This document shows positions 29,881 through 38,249 of a DNA stretch of 45,242 nucleotides, one piece after another. The notes under the pieces are model-generated. The model was not told the DNA's origin and searched no databases. It saw only the letters and a list, made by a program, of their open reading frames with translations. Source of the stretch: a virus. Every line of letters begins with the position of its first letter. Within the stretch, counting starts at the first letter, position 1. The stretch is taken from IMG/VR virus record IMGVR_UViG_3300035670_000394, positions 1 through 45,242 of that record; one strand, given 5' to 3'. Made by a program: the position numbers and the translations under genes.

Positions 29881-32068
29881 CGGCCCGCTCCCCTCCACGG
29901 ATGTCAGCAATCAGCTCCAGAGCGGTGATCTTCGGAAGCTCACTCTCGTTGGAACCGTAGAGCATGACTTGGAAGAGTGAAGACCTCTTCTCGACCCTGA
30001 ACCTCCCGTACACAGAGCCAGACACACTCTCGTCACCAGACTGGGCTTCAACGAAGGAGCCCCCGTCACAGGCGATGGCGCACGCCACCGACCCTGACGC
30101 ACCCCTGTCCAGACGGAAGCGGACTCCGTGGAGAGCCACGTTCTGTCCGAGGATGTCAGGAGCGATGTACCCCGTCTTCGCTGCCCACGGGATGATACCG
30201 ATGGTGTAGGTCCAGCCTGTAGTTGGCTGCACACCATACCCGACGATGACCAGCTTCGTGGTGGTGTTGGACCAGATCCATCCAATGTAGCTCTGACCGT
30301 TGCCGTCCACGAACTCGACAGGGTGACCTTTGAGACCCTCTCCGGTTGCGTAGAAAGATGCGGTACTGTCGTTGACCTCGAACCCCGTCTCGCCCGCCGA
30401 GACAGAGGTCACTGTACCGGAGAGGGTGCCAGAGGCCACTCCGTCACGAGTACCCTTATGGTCCTGGTAGAGACCACCGAAGTCCGTCCCGAAGACTTCC
30501 TTCACCTGACCGTCGTAGGTCTCCAGTGTCCCGAAGCGGTTGATCCGCCGCAGCCACGGACCCGTCCACTCACCCGTCCCGATGTCGTACACAAGCTGTG
30601 CGTCGTTCACCACGGAGTCGTCACGGGCGTAGGAGATGACCACCTGGTTGTAGTGCTTGTCGTGATGGATCTCGATGTTGTGCTTCCGGGCGTGGTTGAA
30701 CCGGAGCCACTCGTCGTGGAGCATGGACTTGGTGTCCGAACGTCCGAGGTACTTCGATGCTGCGCCGTTGAAGACCCTGATGCCAAGACGGGGCTCGACG
30801 TACACCAGCCCCAGTCCCGGGACGACCAGTGCCGCCCACGACCCACTGCACCCCTCATCAACCACCACGGTCACGGAGGCCGACATCCAAGGCTCTTCTG
30901 TCTTGGCCTCGTCAATGCGGAAGATGTTCTTCGCACTCACAGCGTAGAACAGTCCCTCGACGTAGCCCATGTAGTGGAGGACATCCCCGAGGTCTTCTCC
31001 GAAGGTGAAGTCATGGGAACTCGGGATGGACCCGGGAGTACCCGCCTCGGAGATGAATGCCCTACGACCATCCCTATCGTCCACGATTTCGTAAGTGAGG
31101 TCACTCTGGGTACCACGGACTACCGGAGGGTCAACGTAGATCTTCGTAGCGTCCACTTCAGTGATCCGGTACTCGGTGGTGTCACCGTCGATGGTGATCC
31201 GCTGACCTACCCTCTCTTCCAGAACGTAGCAGTACCCACCCTTCGCCACCTCTCTGGAGCCGTTGGTGACGCTCACCGTACCGGACTTGTAGACCCCCAT
31301 TCGGATGAGCCCGTAGTACCAGACGAAGCCGAAGTTCACCAGAGAGCGGACCACAGGCCACATCCGACCTTCAGCGAACGTCTTCCCGACCACCAGCCAG
31401 TCAGCTACGTTGTCACTGATGGTGTCATCATCCTGGGTGTCGGCGTAGGTGTCAGTCGTAGCACCGGGATTGTCGATCTCACCAGAGTAGAAGTACTGGT
31501 GGTAGAGTTCGTTCTGGCTCCTGAAGATCTCAACCTTGTCCACCTGCACGTCTGCTGTTCCGGTGACAGTCACCGTACCGTACTGCGTACTGAGCGTAGT
31601 CTCGGCACTCACCGGAGAGAAGCCAGAGACCTTGCCAGTCTTGCTGCACTTGTAGCGATACTTCCACTTGTACTTCCCGGAGAGACCACCGGAACCAGTG
31701 GCTACGGTAGGGGTCACACTCGGAGCAAGGATCTCCAGGTCCACCAGCCTCGTGCTGTCATACTCCTTGGCAAGGTTCACACCGTCCGTCAGGATCACAC
31801 TTCCACGGAAGGGCTCGACGTGGACCCTCGTGTAGGGGTTCATGGAGACAGCGCCGCTGGCCCCGTCGTCCAGAGCGGTGCTGAAGGCGAAGGTCAGTGG
31901 GGCCTCGTCAGGAGCATCTTCGTCCAGTGGCATAGGAAACTCCGAGTCGGTTGTCTGGCCACCGACAGGCGTGGACGCTGAGTCCGAACTGTAGATCCCA
32001 CTCCGGCCCAGAGTCCCGGTGCCCATGACACCAGAGAGACCAGAGAATGTTACGGTTATGACTGTCAC
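29870..32068 (-). CDS. Tail nozzle-like protein (tubular protein B type)
   Basis: 732 residues, GTG start overlapping the previous stop. Beta-rich throughout, with a fibronectin-like part near residue 150-215 (KYKWKYRY..., STQYGTVTVTGTA) and repeats that resemble a beta-propeller (IFRIDEAK, VYDIGTGEWTG, TDFGGLYQDH). Length and position (after fibres, before internal proteins) match the nozzle of T7-like and related podoviruses. The C-terminal YGSNESELPKITALELI motif is also typical. It should form the distal DNA channel. Confidence 0.65.
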   Translation of the reverse strand: MTVITVTFSGLSGVMGTGTLGRSGIYSSDSASTPVGGQTTDSEFPMPLDEDAPDEAPLTFAFSTALDDGASGAVSMNPYTRVHVEPFRGSVILTDGVNLAKEYDSTRLVDLEILAPSVTPTVATGSGGLSGKYKWKYRYKCSKTGKVSGFSPVSAETTLSTQYGTVTVTGTADVQVDKVEIFRSQNELYHQYFYSGEIDNPGATTDTYADTQDDDTISDNVADWLVVGKTFAEGRMWPVVRSLVNFGFVWYYGLIRMGVYKSGTVSVTNGSREVAKGGYCYVLEERVGQRITIDGDTTEYRITEVDATKIYVDPPVVRGTQSDLTYEIVDDRDGRRAFISEAGTPGSIPSSHDFTFGEDLGDVLHYMGYVEGLFYAVSAKNIFRIDEAKTEEPWMSASVTVVVDEGCSGSWAALVVPGLGLVYVEPRLGIRVFNGAASKYLGRSDTKSMLHDEWLRFNHARKHNIEIHHDKHYNQVVISYARDDSVVNDAQLVYDIGTGEWTGPWLRRINRFGTLETYDGQVKEVFGTDFGGLYQDHKGTRDGVASGTLSGTVTSVSAGETGFEVNDSTASFYATGEGLKGHPVEFVDGNGQSYIGWIWSNTTTKLVIVGYGVQPTTGWTYTIGIIPWAAKTGYIAPDILGQNVALHGVRFRLDRGASGSVACAIACDGGSFVEAQSGDESVSGSVYGRFRVEKRSSLFQVMLYGSNESELPKITALELIADIRGGERADGD

Positions 32069-33795
32069 ATCATCACGAAGGCACAGGCCACGTCCCGAGA
32101 AGCGGAGTCGATGGTCAAAGTTCCAGTGACTGTGTAGACATGCCCGGCAGTAGGCGTGAAGCCAAGGTTCAGTTCGTACCAGTAGTCGGCAGAGGGAGAG
32201 GCAGCCGTCAGGGTACCACGAGTCACTGCCGTACCCCCTGGCACTCGCTCCTTGATGGTCACAGAGAGAGTGGAGGAGGTAACAATCTCACCGTTCTGAA
32301 GAGCGGCGATGGCTATCTTCGGAGTTCCTGTCGCTACTGCCGCTGCAAGGATCGAGTAGACAGAGAAGGTAACCGAGTTTGCAGGGGCCTCCTCCAGAGT
32401 GTTCGCAGAGAACCTCCAAGTACCACCGTCGTCTTCGAGCAGATCACCAAGCCAGGAACCAGCTTCCGGTGCAGCTGGGGCATTCGCCTTGGCGATGTGG
32501 TCCAGATCGTTGGCCTCGATGGCGTCCTGTACCTCCGACTGGACTTCCGCATCCCAGGAAGCATTCCACGGAACCGCAGTGAGACCGTCACCAGCAGTCC
32601 CCACCCCGGTCTTCAGCGTGTCGATGTCTGCCGGGATGTTGGCAGCCGCAAGCTCATCGAGGTAGGCACCCCGAGCAGCAGTGTAGGCGTCGTCCAGAGT
32701 CTTGAGCCGCTCGTTGATACTGTCGGACGTAGGAGACCCGGGGATGGCGGTGTTCAGTGCCGTATCGACCTCGGCGTTGATGCTGGCAAGGGCCGTCGCA
32801 TTCCAGGTGGCAGACCCGTCCGACTTCGGAACCTTGGCGAGTTCGGCTGCGGTGGCGGCAGCGTCGATCTGATCGGACAGGGTTTCGAGGGTGTCAGAGT
32901 CGGCACCGACACGGGCGACAGCGGTGGCTCCAGTGTCCGCAGAGGCCAGTGGATGCGCCGTGCTCTGGTCGAACTTCGCAGCGGTGATCGCGTCGTCTTC
33001 GAGAGTCATGGCACTACCGACCGCAGCGGGGCTCGCCGGGAGGTTGTCCGTCTTGGCCTTGATTGCGTCCACGATCCCGTCGATGGTCGTGAGGGTTGCC
33101 TCGTCAGCAGGAGTGGCCGGGATGAGATCCGTCTTCGCCTTGATTGCTGCCACCTCGGTGTCGAGGTAGCCCGCGATGGCGGCAAGCTGCGTGTCGATGT
33201 CACCGTCGTCCGCTGGGTCGTCGGGCAGGTTGTCGGTCTTGGCCTTGATGAGATCGAGGTGCCCGCCAATTCCCTCCATCGTGTCCTTGAATGCGGTCCT
33301 CGCCGTGGCATTCGGTGCGTCCACGAGGTCAACCTGTGCGGTCACGGAGGCGGCGACGACTGCGCCGCCACCCACGTTGTAGGCGTTCCCGTCACAGGCC
33401 GCTTCGAGGTTATCCGCCGCTGTGGAGTCTCCGCTGATCTCGACTGCATCCACGGGCAGCTTGTCGGTTCCAGCCACGAGGGAGTCGTAGGTGGCAGCGG
33501 GCACCACCATGCCACGCCAGAAGACGGGCAGCGCCCCACTCATCGTCACCTGCACCACGATGGCTCCGAGTGTGTCGGTATCGCCCGTGGTGAGGGGAAT
33601 GGGATACCAACCATCCGCATCGTGCGTGGTCGTTGGGCTTCCTTCGGAGGTCTGCGCGAAGGCAGCACCCGCCTTGCTGATCTGGATGTCACCCTGAGCG
33701 ATGGTAAGCCCTGTCTCGGCGGTCACCCCGTCTGTCGAGTCCACGAACGGGCCGAGCTTGAGGATGACTGCCGTACTCTGCTTCACGATGTTCAT
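32065..33795 (-). CDS. Tail fibre-type virion protein with IKAKTD repeats
   Basis: 576 residues, ATG at 33795. The N-terminal domain (STAVILKLGPFVDSTDGVT) belongs to a phage virion family seen in many environmental phages. The middle contains three copies of an I-K-A-K-T-D-[NL]-[LI]-P motif (coding bases near 33222-33249, 33118-33147 and 33038-33067) separated by about 25-40 residues, typical of trimeric fibre shafts. The C-terminal 100 residues are a beta domain. It is probably involved in host attachment. Confidence 0.7.
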   Translation of the reverse strand: MNIVKQSTAVILKLGPFVDSTDGVTAETGLTIAQGDIQISKAGAAFAQTSEGSPTTTHDADGWYPIPLTTGDTDTLGAIVVQVTMSGALPVFWRGMVVPAATYDSLVAGTDKLPVDAVEISGDSTAADNLEAACDGNAYNVGGGAVVAASVTAQVDLVDAPNATARTAFKDTMEGIGGHLDLIKAKTDNLPDDPADDGDIDTQLAAIAGYLDTEVAAIKAKTDLIPATPADEATLTTIDGIVDAIKAKTDNLPASPAAVGSAMTLEDDAITAAKFDQSTAHPLASADTGATAVARVGADSDTLETLSDQIDAAATAAELAKVPKSDGSATWNATALASINAEVDTALNTAIPGSPTSDSINERLKTLDDAYTAARGAYLDELAAANIPADIDTLKTGVGTAGDGLTAVPWNASWDAEVQSEVQDAIEANDLDHIAKANAPAAPEAGSWLGDLLEDDGGTWRFSANTLEEAPANSVTFSVYSILAAAVATGTPKIAIAALQNGEIVTSSTLSVTIKERVPGGTAVTRGTLTAASPSADYWYELNLGFTPTAGHVYTVTGTLTIDSASRDVACAFVMM

Positions 33796-33796
33796 G

Positions 33797-34558
33797 TCAG
33801 TTCACCCTCTGCATTCGGTAATGGTGCATCAGGATCGGGACGGGGGAGGAGGCGGGCGCACTCGTCGGTACAATGATCGACCTGCGCCTCGGGTAGATGA
33901 CGCGAGGGTGGGCGGCTACGGTCGGATTGTTCGCTTGTGCGAATGACGCCCCACCGACCAAATCGCGCTCATCACCCGTAGATCCATCCACACCGCGGAT
34001 CATCGGGACATACAGAATGAGAGATGATGGCCGGATGAGAAGCGGGCACATTCCCTTTCCGAGAGCCGCAAATTCTGCCGGAGTCAGCACTGCATCCCAC
34101 AGGGCTAACTCTGCTTGTGTGGATGCAGAGTAGGCAGTTGCGGCCCGCTTGATGCCGCCTATGAAGAGCCCGTCGATGACACCCCCATCTGTGCGAACAG
34201 TGCCGAGGGATATCGCATTGGACTGCACACCGTTGACATAACAATACCCGGTCCCACTACCAGATCCCGTCGTCTGACTGAACCCTACATATCCACCGGA
34301 AGATCCAGGCATTGCAAGACTGGAGGCATAGTCAGCGACGTTTAAGTATGTTATTCCGACCTTTCCGGTATTGTTATACGTCTCGTAATTGAAAGCAAGG
34401 CCATACGATCCGGTGCTGGTGCTGGAAAATAACGCACAACTAGTACCAGATCCATCATTTGCGGCCCACAGATGCCCGCTCAAAGCCCCCGACCAGTACT
34501 CTAGGTCAAAGGTCGTATTGGTCAGTGACTCGTCAGTTCCATTGAAGGTCCGCGCCAC
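33797..34558 (-). CDS. LamG-like lectin-fold virion protein
   Basis: 253 residues, GTG start with GGAGA upstream. Beta-rich with the features of a concanavalin/LamG-like jelly roll: SGHLWAANDGS, GYCYVNGVQS, SASTQAELALWDAVLTPAEFA, VPMIRG. The 3' part of the gene (IYPRRRSIIVPT) is basic. Local GC is much lower (about 45%) than in the neighbour downstream in reading order, pointing to exchange of this segment. Probably carbohydrate-binding on the virion. Confidence 0.65.
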   Translation of the reverse strand: MARTFNGTDESLTNTTFDLEYWSGALSGHLWAANDGSGTSCALFSSTSTGSYGLAFNYETYNNTGKVGITYLNVADYASSLAMPGSSGGYVGFSQTTGSGSGTGYCYVNGVQSNAISLGTVRTDGGVIDGLFIGGIKRAATAYSASTQAELALWDAVLTPAEFAALGKGMCPLLIRPSSLILYVPMIRGVDGSTGDERDLVGGASFAQANNPTVAAHPRVIYPRRRSIIVPTSAPASSPVPILMHHYRMQRVN

Positions 34559-34561
34559 GCT

Positions 34562-35077
34562 CTACGTCTCCTTGCCGACGATGGCGACCAGTTCCGCATC
34601 CCCACTCATGTCGTCGTCCGCGTGGTCGTGGTCCCGGTAGATGCGGAGCACGAACGCCTCGCCCGCCGCGAGCGAGTCCATGTCCGCACCGTTCGTGAAG
34701 GCGACCGAGCAGTAGTTCAGCTTCCCGCAGGTTCCGTTCGTCGTGTCGGTGACTCCGTTCGTGTCGTAGGTGTGCGACGAGTCCATGTCGTCGTCGTTCT
34801 CTGCGCAGCGGTGAATGCCGACCTCCCACCGCACTTCCTCGGCGGTCGCTGTGGACGCCATCCAGATGATCGTCAGAGTCAGCCCCCCACCGTCGTACCC
34901 CTCCGGAAGGACGCCGTAGAAGTCCATGTACTCCGACGCCGCAGCATCGAAGTCGAGCACCGGGATCGCCTCAGCGGGTGTCGAGCCTCCCGCCCGCGTG
35001 TCCTGCGTGGCGTAAGCCGTGGCCGGCGGAACCCCGTCCCGCGCCCCGAACTCGAACATCCGATCTCCGCTTGCCAT
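34562..35077 (-). CDS. Virion protein of environmental phage family
   Basis: 171 residues from the ATG at 35077, placed 1 bp after the preceding stop. It starts MASGDRMFEFGARDGVPP and continues with DFDAAASEYMDFYGVLPEGYDGGGLTL, a beta-rich pattern found in structural proteins of many uncultured phages. High-GC codon use contrasts with the lectin-like gene beside it. It may form a baseplate or fibre attachment piece. Confidence 0.65.
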   Translation of the reverse strand: MASGDRMFEFGARDGVPPATAYATQDTRAGGSTPAEAIPVLDFDAAASEYMDFYGVLPEGYDGGGLTLTIIWMASTATAEEVRWEVGIHRCAENDDDMDSSHTYDTNGVTDTTNGTCGKLNYCSVAFTNGADMDSLAAGEAFVLRIYRDHDHADDDMSGDAELVAIVGKET

Positions 35078-35078
35078 G

Positions 35079-35336
35079 CTACACCCCCACCAGATAGCGA
35101 TGCCGGACGACAAGCATCAGGAGCCGCGCCTTCTGCGCCGTGGTCAGACCCGCCTTCGCCGCCGCCGGAAGCGCATTGTTGATCGCGGCGGCGTTCGTGT
35201 CGAAGAAGGAGTCGATGGCCGCGACCGCCGCGAGCACGTCCGACTTCTTGATGGCGACCTGCTCCCACACGCGGGACCAGTCGCCCTGTATCTCGCCGCT
35301 GATCGCGGCCCGCTGCGCTTCGCTGAGTGTCGCCAT
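35079..35336 (-). CDS. Small conserved phage protein
   Basis: 85 residues, ATG with AGGAGG upstream. All helical, ending in AGLTTAQKARLLMLVVRHRYLVGV, the recognisable C-terminal motif of a small protein that accompanies fibre genes in many tailed phages. Its role is unknown. Very GC-rich (about 70% at 35101-35160) as part of the same exchanged module. Confidence 0.65.
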   Translation of the reverse strand: MATLSEAQRAAISGEIQGDWSRVWEQVAIKKSDVLAAVAAIDSFFDTNAAAINNALPAAAKAGLTTAQKARLLMLVVRHRYLVGV

Positions 35337-35364
35337 GCTCGCCTCCTACTGCACCGCCACGGCG

Positions 35365-36276
35365 TCAGAGGATTTCAACATGAACCTTTCCTCCGACCAC
35401 CACGATGTTATGTCTTCGTCCGTCCCGAAGGATGTGCGTACCAGCGTATTGCACAGGCTCCTGGACAGTGGTAAGGAAGTCTGTTCCGTTTGCACAGTTG
35501 TAAGCTAGAAGAGGATTGCAGAACCTGCTGCGGTCGTACACTCGCTCTGCTGACTGGTAGCCTTCACCTGTCCAAGCAGCCAGTACCTCTGGTCCGTAGA
35601 AGCACGGGATCTCAGCAAAGGTGTAATCCAAGGATAGATCCGCGATGGACCGTATCCACACCCCACCGAAGGTGCCCTTGGCGTAGTTATACCCAGAGGA
35701 GTACGTCGGTGCCTTTCCAACCAGCAAGGCTCCAGTTGCACCACCCAGAGCAGTAGTGGCCGTGAGCGTAGTGTCTGTGGCTTCAAGCACTCCGTTAACG
35801 TATAGGTATGCCGTACCCCTGTCTCTGACTACTCGAATGTGGAGGATCTCTTCGTCCCCGATTACCTTGTCACTGACCAGGCTGTGGACCGCACCAGCGT
35901 ACAGACGGGCCTTCACCGTGTAGTCAGACTCAGAGGTGATCTCGAAGTTCTTGAAGGAGGAAGAGTCGAGACTGACGAAGAAGCACTTCCGAGGGTCATC
36001 AAACTTCCACAGCACGTCGATAGTGAAGACCGTGCCCAGACCGAACTGGGCAGCGTTGTACGTCGTGGTGGTCAGGTAGCTGGTAGTACCTCCGAGGAGG
36101 ACAGGGGTACGAGTCCTCTTCTCGTGGTCGAGGGCCGTGTTGCCGTGGCGTGGCCCGAAGTACCCTGCTGCCTTGTTGCGAGCCAGCACCAGGTCACCGG
36201 GAGACAATGCCGAGAGGGGGTCGGCAAGGTTCAGACCACGGTCGGTCGGGATGCGTACTCGTGCGTTAGGAGGAAT
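35365..36276 (-). CDS. Lectin-like virion protein, probably with an ATT start
   Basis: 303 residues if started at ATT 36276; the only standard start codon in frame is a TTG at 36207 without a ribosome binding site. GAGGTGG lies 3-9 bases before the ATT. The 23 residues gained (VRIPTDRGLNLADPLSALS...) read as normal protein and continue into SPGDLVLARNKAAGYFGPR, so the longer form is likely. The rest is a beta-rich LamG-like fold (FTIDVLWKFDD, RVVRDRGTAYLYVNGVLEATD). Likely a tail protein that binds surface glycans. Confidence 0.6.
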   Translation of the reverse strand: MPPNARVRIPTDRGLNLADPLSALSPGDLVLARNKAAGYFGPRHGNTALDHEKRTRTPVLLGGTTSYLTTTTYNAAQFGLGTVFTIDVLWKFDDPRKCFFVSLDSSSFKNFEITSESDYTVKARLYAGAVHSLVSDKVIGDEEILHIRVVRDRGTAYLYVNGVLEATDTTLTATTALGGATGALLVGKAPTYSSGYNYAKGTFGGVWIRSIADLSLDYTFAEIPCFYGPEVLAAWTGEGYQSAERVYDRSRFCNPLLAYNCANGTDFLTTVQEPVQYAGTHILRDGRRHNIVVVGGKVHVEIL

Positions 36277-37126
36277 ATTCCACCTCGTTCGGATGTGTCA
36301 CCGTGAAGCCGGTGTAGCCTGCACCCAGACGCCCCAGCCGACGTACAGGGACACCGTTTACCGCTTTTCCTCGCCGGAGCCCCCTCTCGAAGAGTTGCTT
36401 CCAGAAAGCCGCCTTCTCCTCGCCATCCTCTGCACTCCAGAGGTAGAAGAGCGTACCGGAGAGCAGGATGTCCTCGTGCTCCTCTGGTACACCACTCTGC
36501 GAGGAGGAGTCTGAGAAGAGAGCCACCTTCTTCCGACCCTCCACGATGAAGGTGTAGTCCGCATCCGGGAATGGGATCAGGAAGACTTCAAGGTACTCCG
36601 AGGTGTTGACCGGGACTACTGGCACAAAGGTGTCAGGACGACCTGTGCTGTAGGTCTCGGTGGCTAGTTCCCCGTCCAACTGGGTCAACGGTTCGTAGTT
36701 CTGTGCCCGAATACGGTCGATGGTCAGGACGTAGGCCGGGAGAGCCACACGAGCGTAGGCCACAGTAGCAGTCAGAGTTCCAGAGCCTGTAGCCCCAGCA
36801 AAGACAGAGGACAGCGTGAGAGAGCCAGTGGTGGCCGTGGCGATGGTGTACCAGTTGTCGTCACCCTCGATCTGGATGACCTGGTTTGCCATACCTGCCA
36901 CGATACCAGTAGCCGAGACCGTCGTGCTACCGTTTGTAGCAGTCACGGAGGTCAGGGATACCGGGTCAGTCGTGGTAATGGAGCTACGAAAGTTCTGGCT
37001 GAAGACACCAGACTTGCCGATCTCCCGAATGGCGAAGTTCGCTGCCGCCATGATCGCGGCACTGCTCTTGTCGGGCAGCCACCGCTTGATCTCTGTCTCC
37101 AGTTCCGAGAGGGTCATACGGGACAT
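36266..37126 (-). CDS. Head-tail adaptor-like protein
   Basis: 286 residues, ATG at 37126 with GGAGGG 6 bases upstream. The N-terminus is helical (SELETEIKRWLPDKSSAAIMAAANFAIREI), the centre a beta insert (Thr/Ser/Val-rich, about residues 55-125) and the C-terminus again helical with Trp and Lys. That alpha-beta-alpha plan, and the position between capsid genes and tail genes, fits a P22 gp4/T7 gp11-like adaptor. Exact family uncertain. Confidence 0.5.
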   Translation of the reverse strand: MSRMTLSELETEIKRWLPDKSSAAIMAAANFAIREIGKSGVFSQNFRSSITTTDPVSLTSVTATNGSTTVSATGIVAGMANQVIQIEGDDNWYTIATATTGSLTLSSVFAGATGSGTLTATVAYARVALPAYVLTIDRIRAQNYEPLTQLDGELATETYSTGRPDTFVPVVPVNTSEYLEVFLIPFPDADYTFIVEGRKKVALFSDSSSQSGVPEEHEDILLSGTLFYLWSAEDGEEKAAFWKQLFERGLRRGKAVNGVPVRRLGRLGAGYTGFTVTHPNEVEYSS

Positions 37127-37662
37127 GAGATACCCTCCACTTCATGGCGGATGAACTCGATGTTCTTCTCCTTGCAGTTGGCAAGGTAGCCTCCGAGGAT
37201 CGCCAACTCGCAACGGAACCTCGAAGGGTCACGTCCATAGGCCCAGGCACCACCACCAACAAACTCAGGCTTCATGTCCGCTCCGAACACCTCCACGACC
37301 TTCGGGTTCATAGAGATGGCCAGAGCCATGGCAGCGATGAAGGAGAAGGAGCGTGCCCCGGAAACGTCCTTCCAAGAGTACCTCTTCGCGTTCAGCAGAG
37401 CAGGAGGAAAAGCCTCCGGGTTTGGAGGCAAAGGGTCACTTCCCCAGAGATCAGTGTCCCTACCAGAGTAGAAGATCTTCGGGGGCTGGGCCTTTGGGGT
37501 CCACTTCCAGAAGGTGTCCTTGTCGGCTACCACCCACCACTCTGTATCGAAGCGGCAGATGGCCTCGTTGACGGCCATGGAGGTGTCGAAGGAGGCGGGG
37601 TCGATGTGATCCCACCGTCCCTCGCGCAGCGACGGCCCGGGGCAGAAGATCCCGACTCGCAT
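37114..37662 (-). CDS. MptE/DUF115-like protein inside the head operon
   Basis: 182 residues from ATG 37662, chosen for GGAGGT 4-6 bases upstream. The start MRVGIFCPGPSL has the G-P-S-L loop of MptE/DUF115-like proteins (related to glycosyltransferase-type Rossmann folds), and SMAVNEAICRF plus WWVVADKDTFW match the following conserved parts. Such domains occur in sugar-transfer and pterin enzymes and sporadically in phages. In the head/adaptor region it might modify a virion surface protein. Overlaps the adaptor start by 13 bp. Confidence 0.55.
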   Translation of the reverse strand: MRVGIFCPGPSLREGRWDHIDPASFDTSMAVNEAICRFDTEWWVVADKDTFWKWTPKAQPPKIFYSGRDTDLWGSDPLPPNPEAFPPALLNAKRYSWKDVSGARSFSFIAAMALAISMNPKVVEVFGADMKPEFVGGGAWAYGRDPSRFRCELAILGGYLANCKEKNIEFIRHEVEGISCPV

Positions 37663-37712
37663 CCAGACCTCCGACTGGGGGGCAGGGCAAGAGCCCCACC
37701 CCCCGTTGTCGA

Positions 37713-38240
37713 TCAGAGAATGAGCCGGTCCATCTTCCACGCCCCGGCAGCGAGCGTCGTCGAGGAGTCAGCCGCAAGGGCCACCCCCAGACGACCTCCC
37801 AAGAGAGCGAGGATCTGGGCCACAGTCGGGTCGGTCGAGGTGATGGTCACCTCAGCCACGGCACCGTCCGCAGCACCAGGGGCCATGAGAACGTCCCCTG
37901 CGGCCACGTTACCGTCCGTGACGAGAGCCACCGCACCGATACCGCCGCACTGGATGAAGCCGTAGTTGCCGTCCGTGATCGCAGCCAGAGCGACACCGGC
38001 GACGGTGTTGGCGATGGACGACCCGCCAGAGATGTCCTTCGACACCTCGAAACCGTCTGCCGACGCCACCTGGACCACGTTCCCGGCAGCCAGGTCCGCG
38101 TCCTCCACCCGGACGTACTTGCAGAAGATCATGCCGTAGGTCGCGTGACCGTAGCAGTAGATCTCCCCGAGGGTGAACAGAGCAGAACTGTGGTTGTTGT
38201 TGGTCGCGGAAGTCGGATCGACACCAAGCTGAGTAAGCAT
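37713..38240 (-). CDS. Capsid decoration/stabilising protein
   Basis: 175 residues, ATG with AGGAGG upstream, directly following the major capsid gene. All beta, Gly/Ala/Val-rich, with SADGFEVSKDI, ADGAVAEVTI and AVALVTDGNVAAGDVLM, consistent with trimeric head decoration proteins (DUF2190-like). No Cys near the termini except CYGHATYGMIFCK. Position next to the capsid gene is the strongest support. Confidence 0.6.
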   Translation of the reverse strand: MLTQLGVDPTSATNNNHSSALFTLGEIYCYGHATYGMIFCKYVRVEDADLAAGNVVQVASADGFEVSKDISGGSSIANTVAGVALAAITDGNYGFIQCGGIGAVALVTDGNVAAGDVLMAPGAADGAVAEVTITSTDPTVAQILALLGGRLGVALAADSSTTLAAGAWKMDRLIL

Positions 38241-38249
38241 TCGATCCTC

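Noticed and set aside
30128-31981. Long plus-strand open frame opposite the nozzle-like gene
   Set aside because: It is a shadow: the minus strand holds a coherent 732-residue beta-rich protein with good signals, while this frame reads as His/Val/Asp-rich noise without a ribosome binding site.
32140-33876. Plus-strand open frame of 578 codons opposite the fibre gene
   Set aside because: Opposite-strand shadow of a repetitive high-GC gene; Arg/Gly/Val-rich composition, no translation signal.
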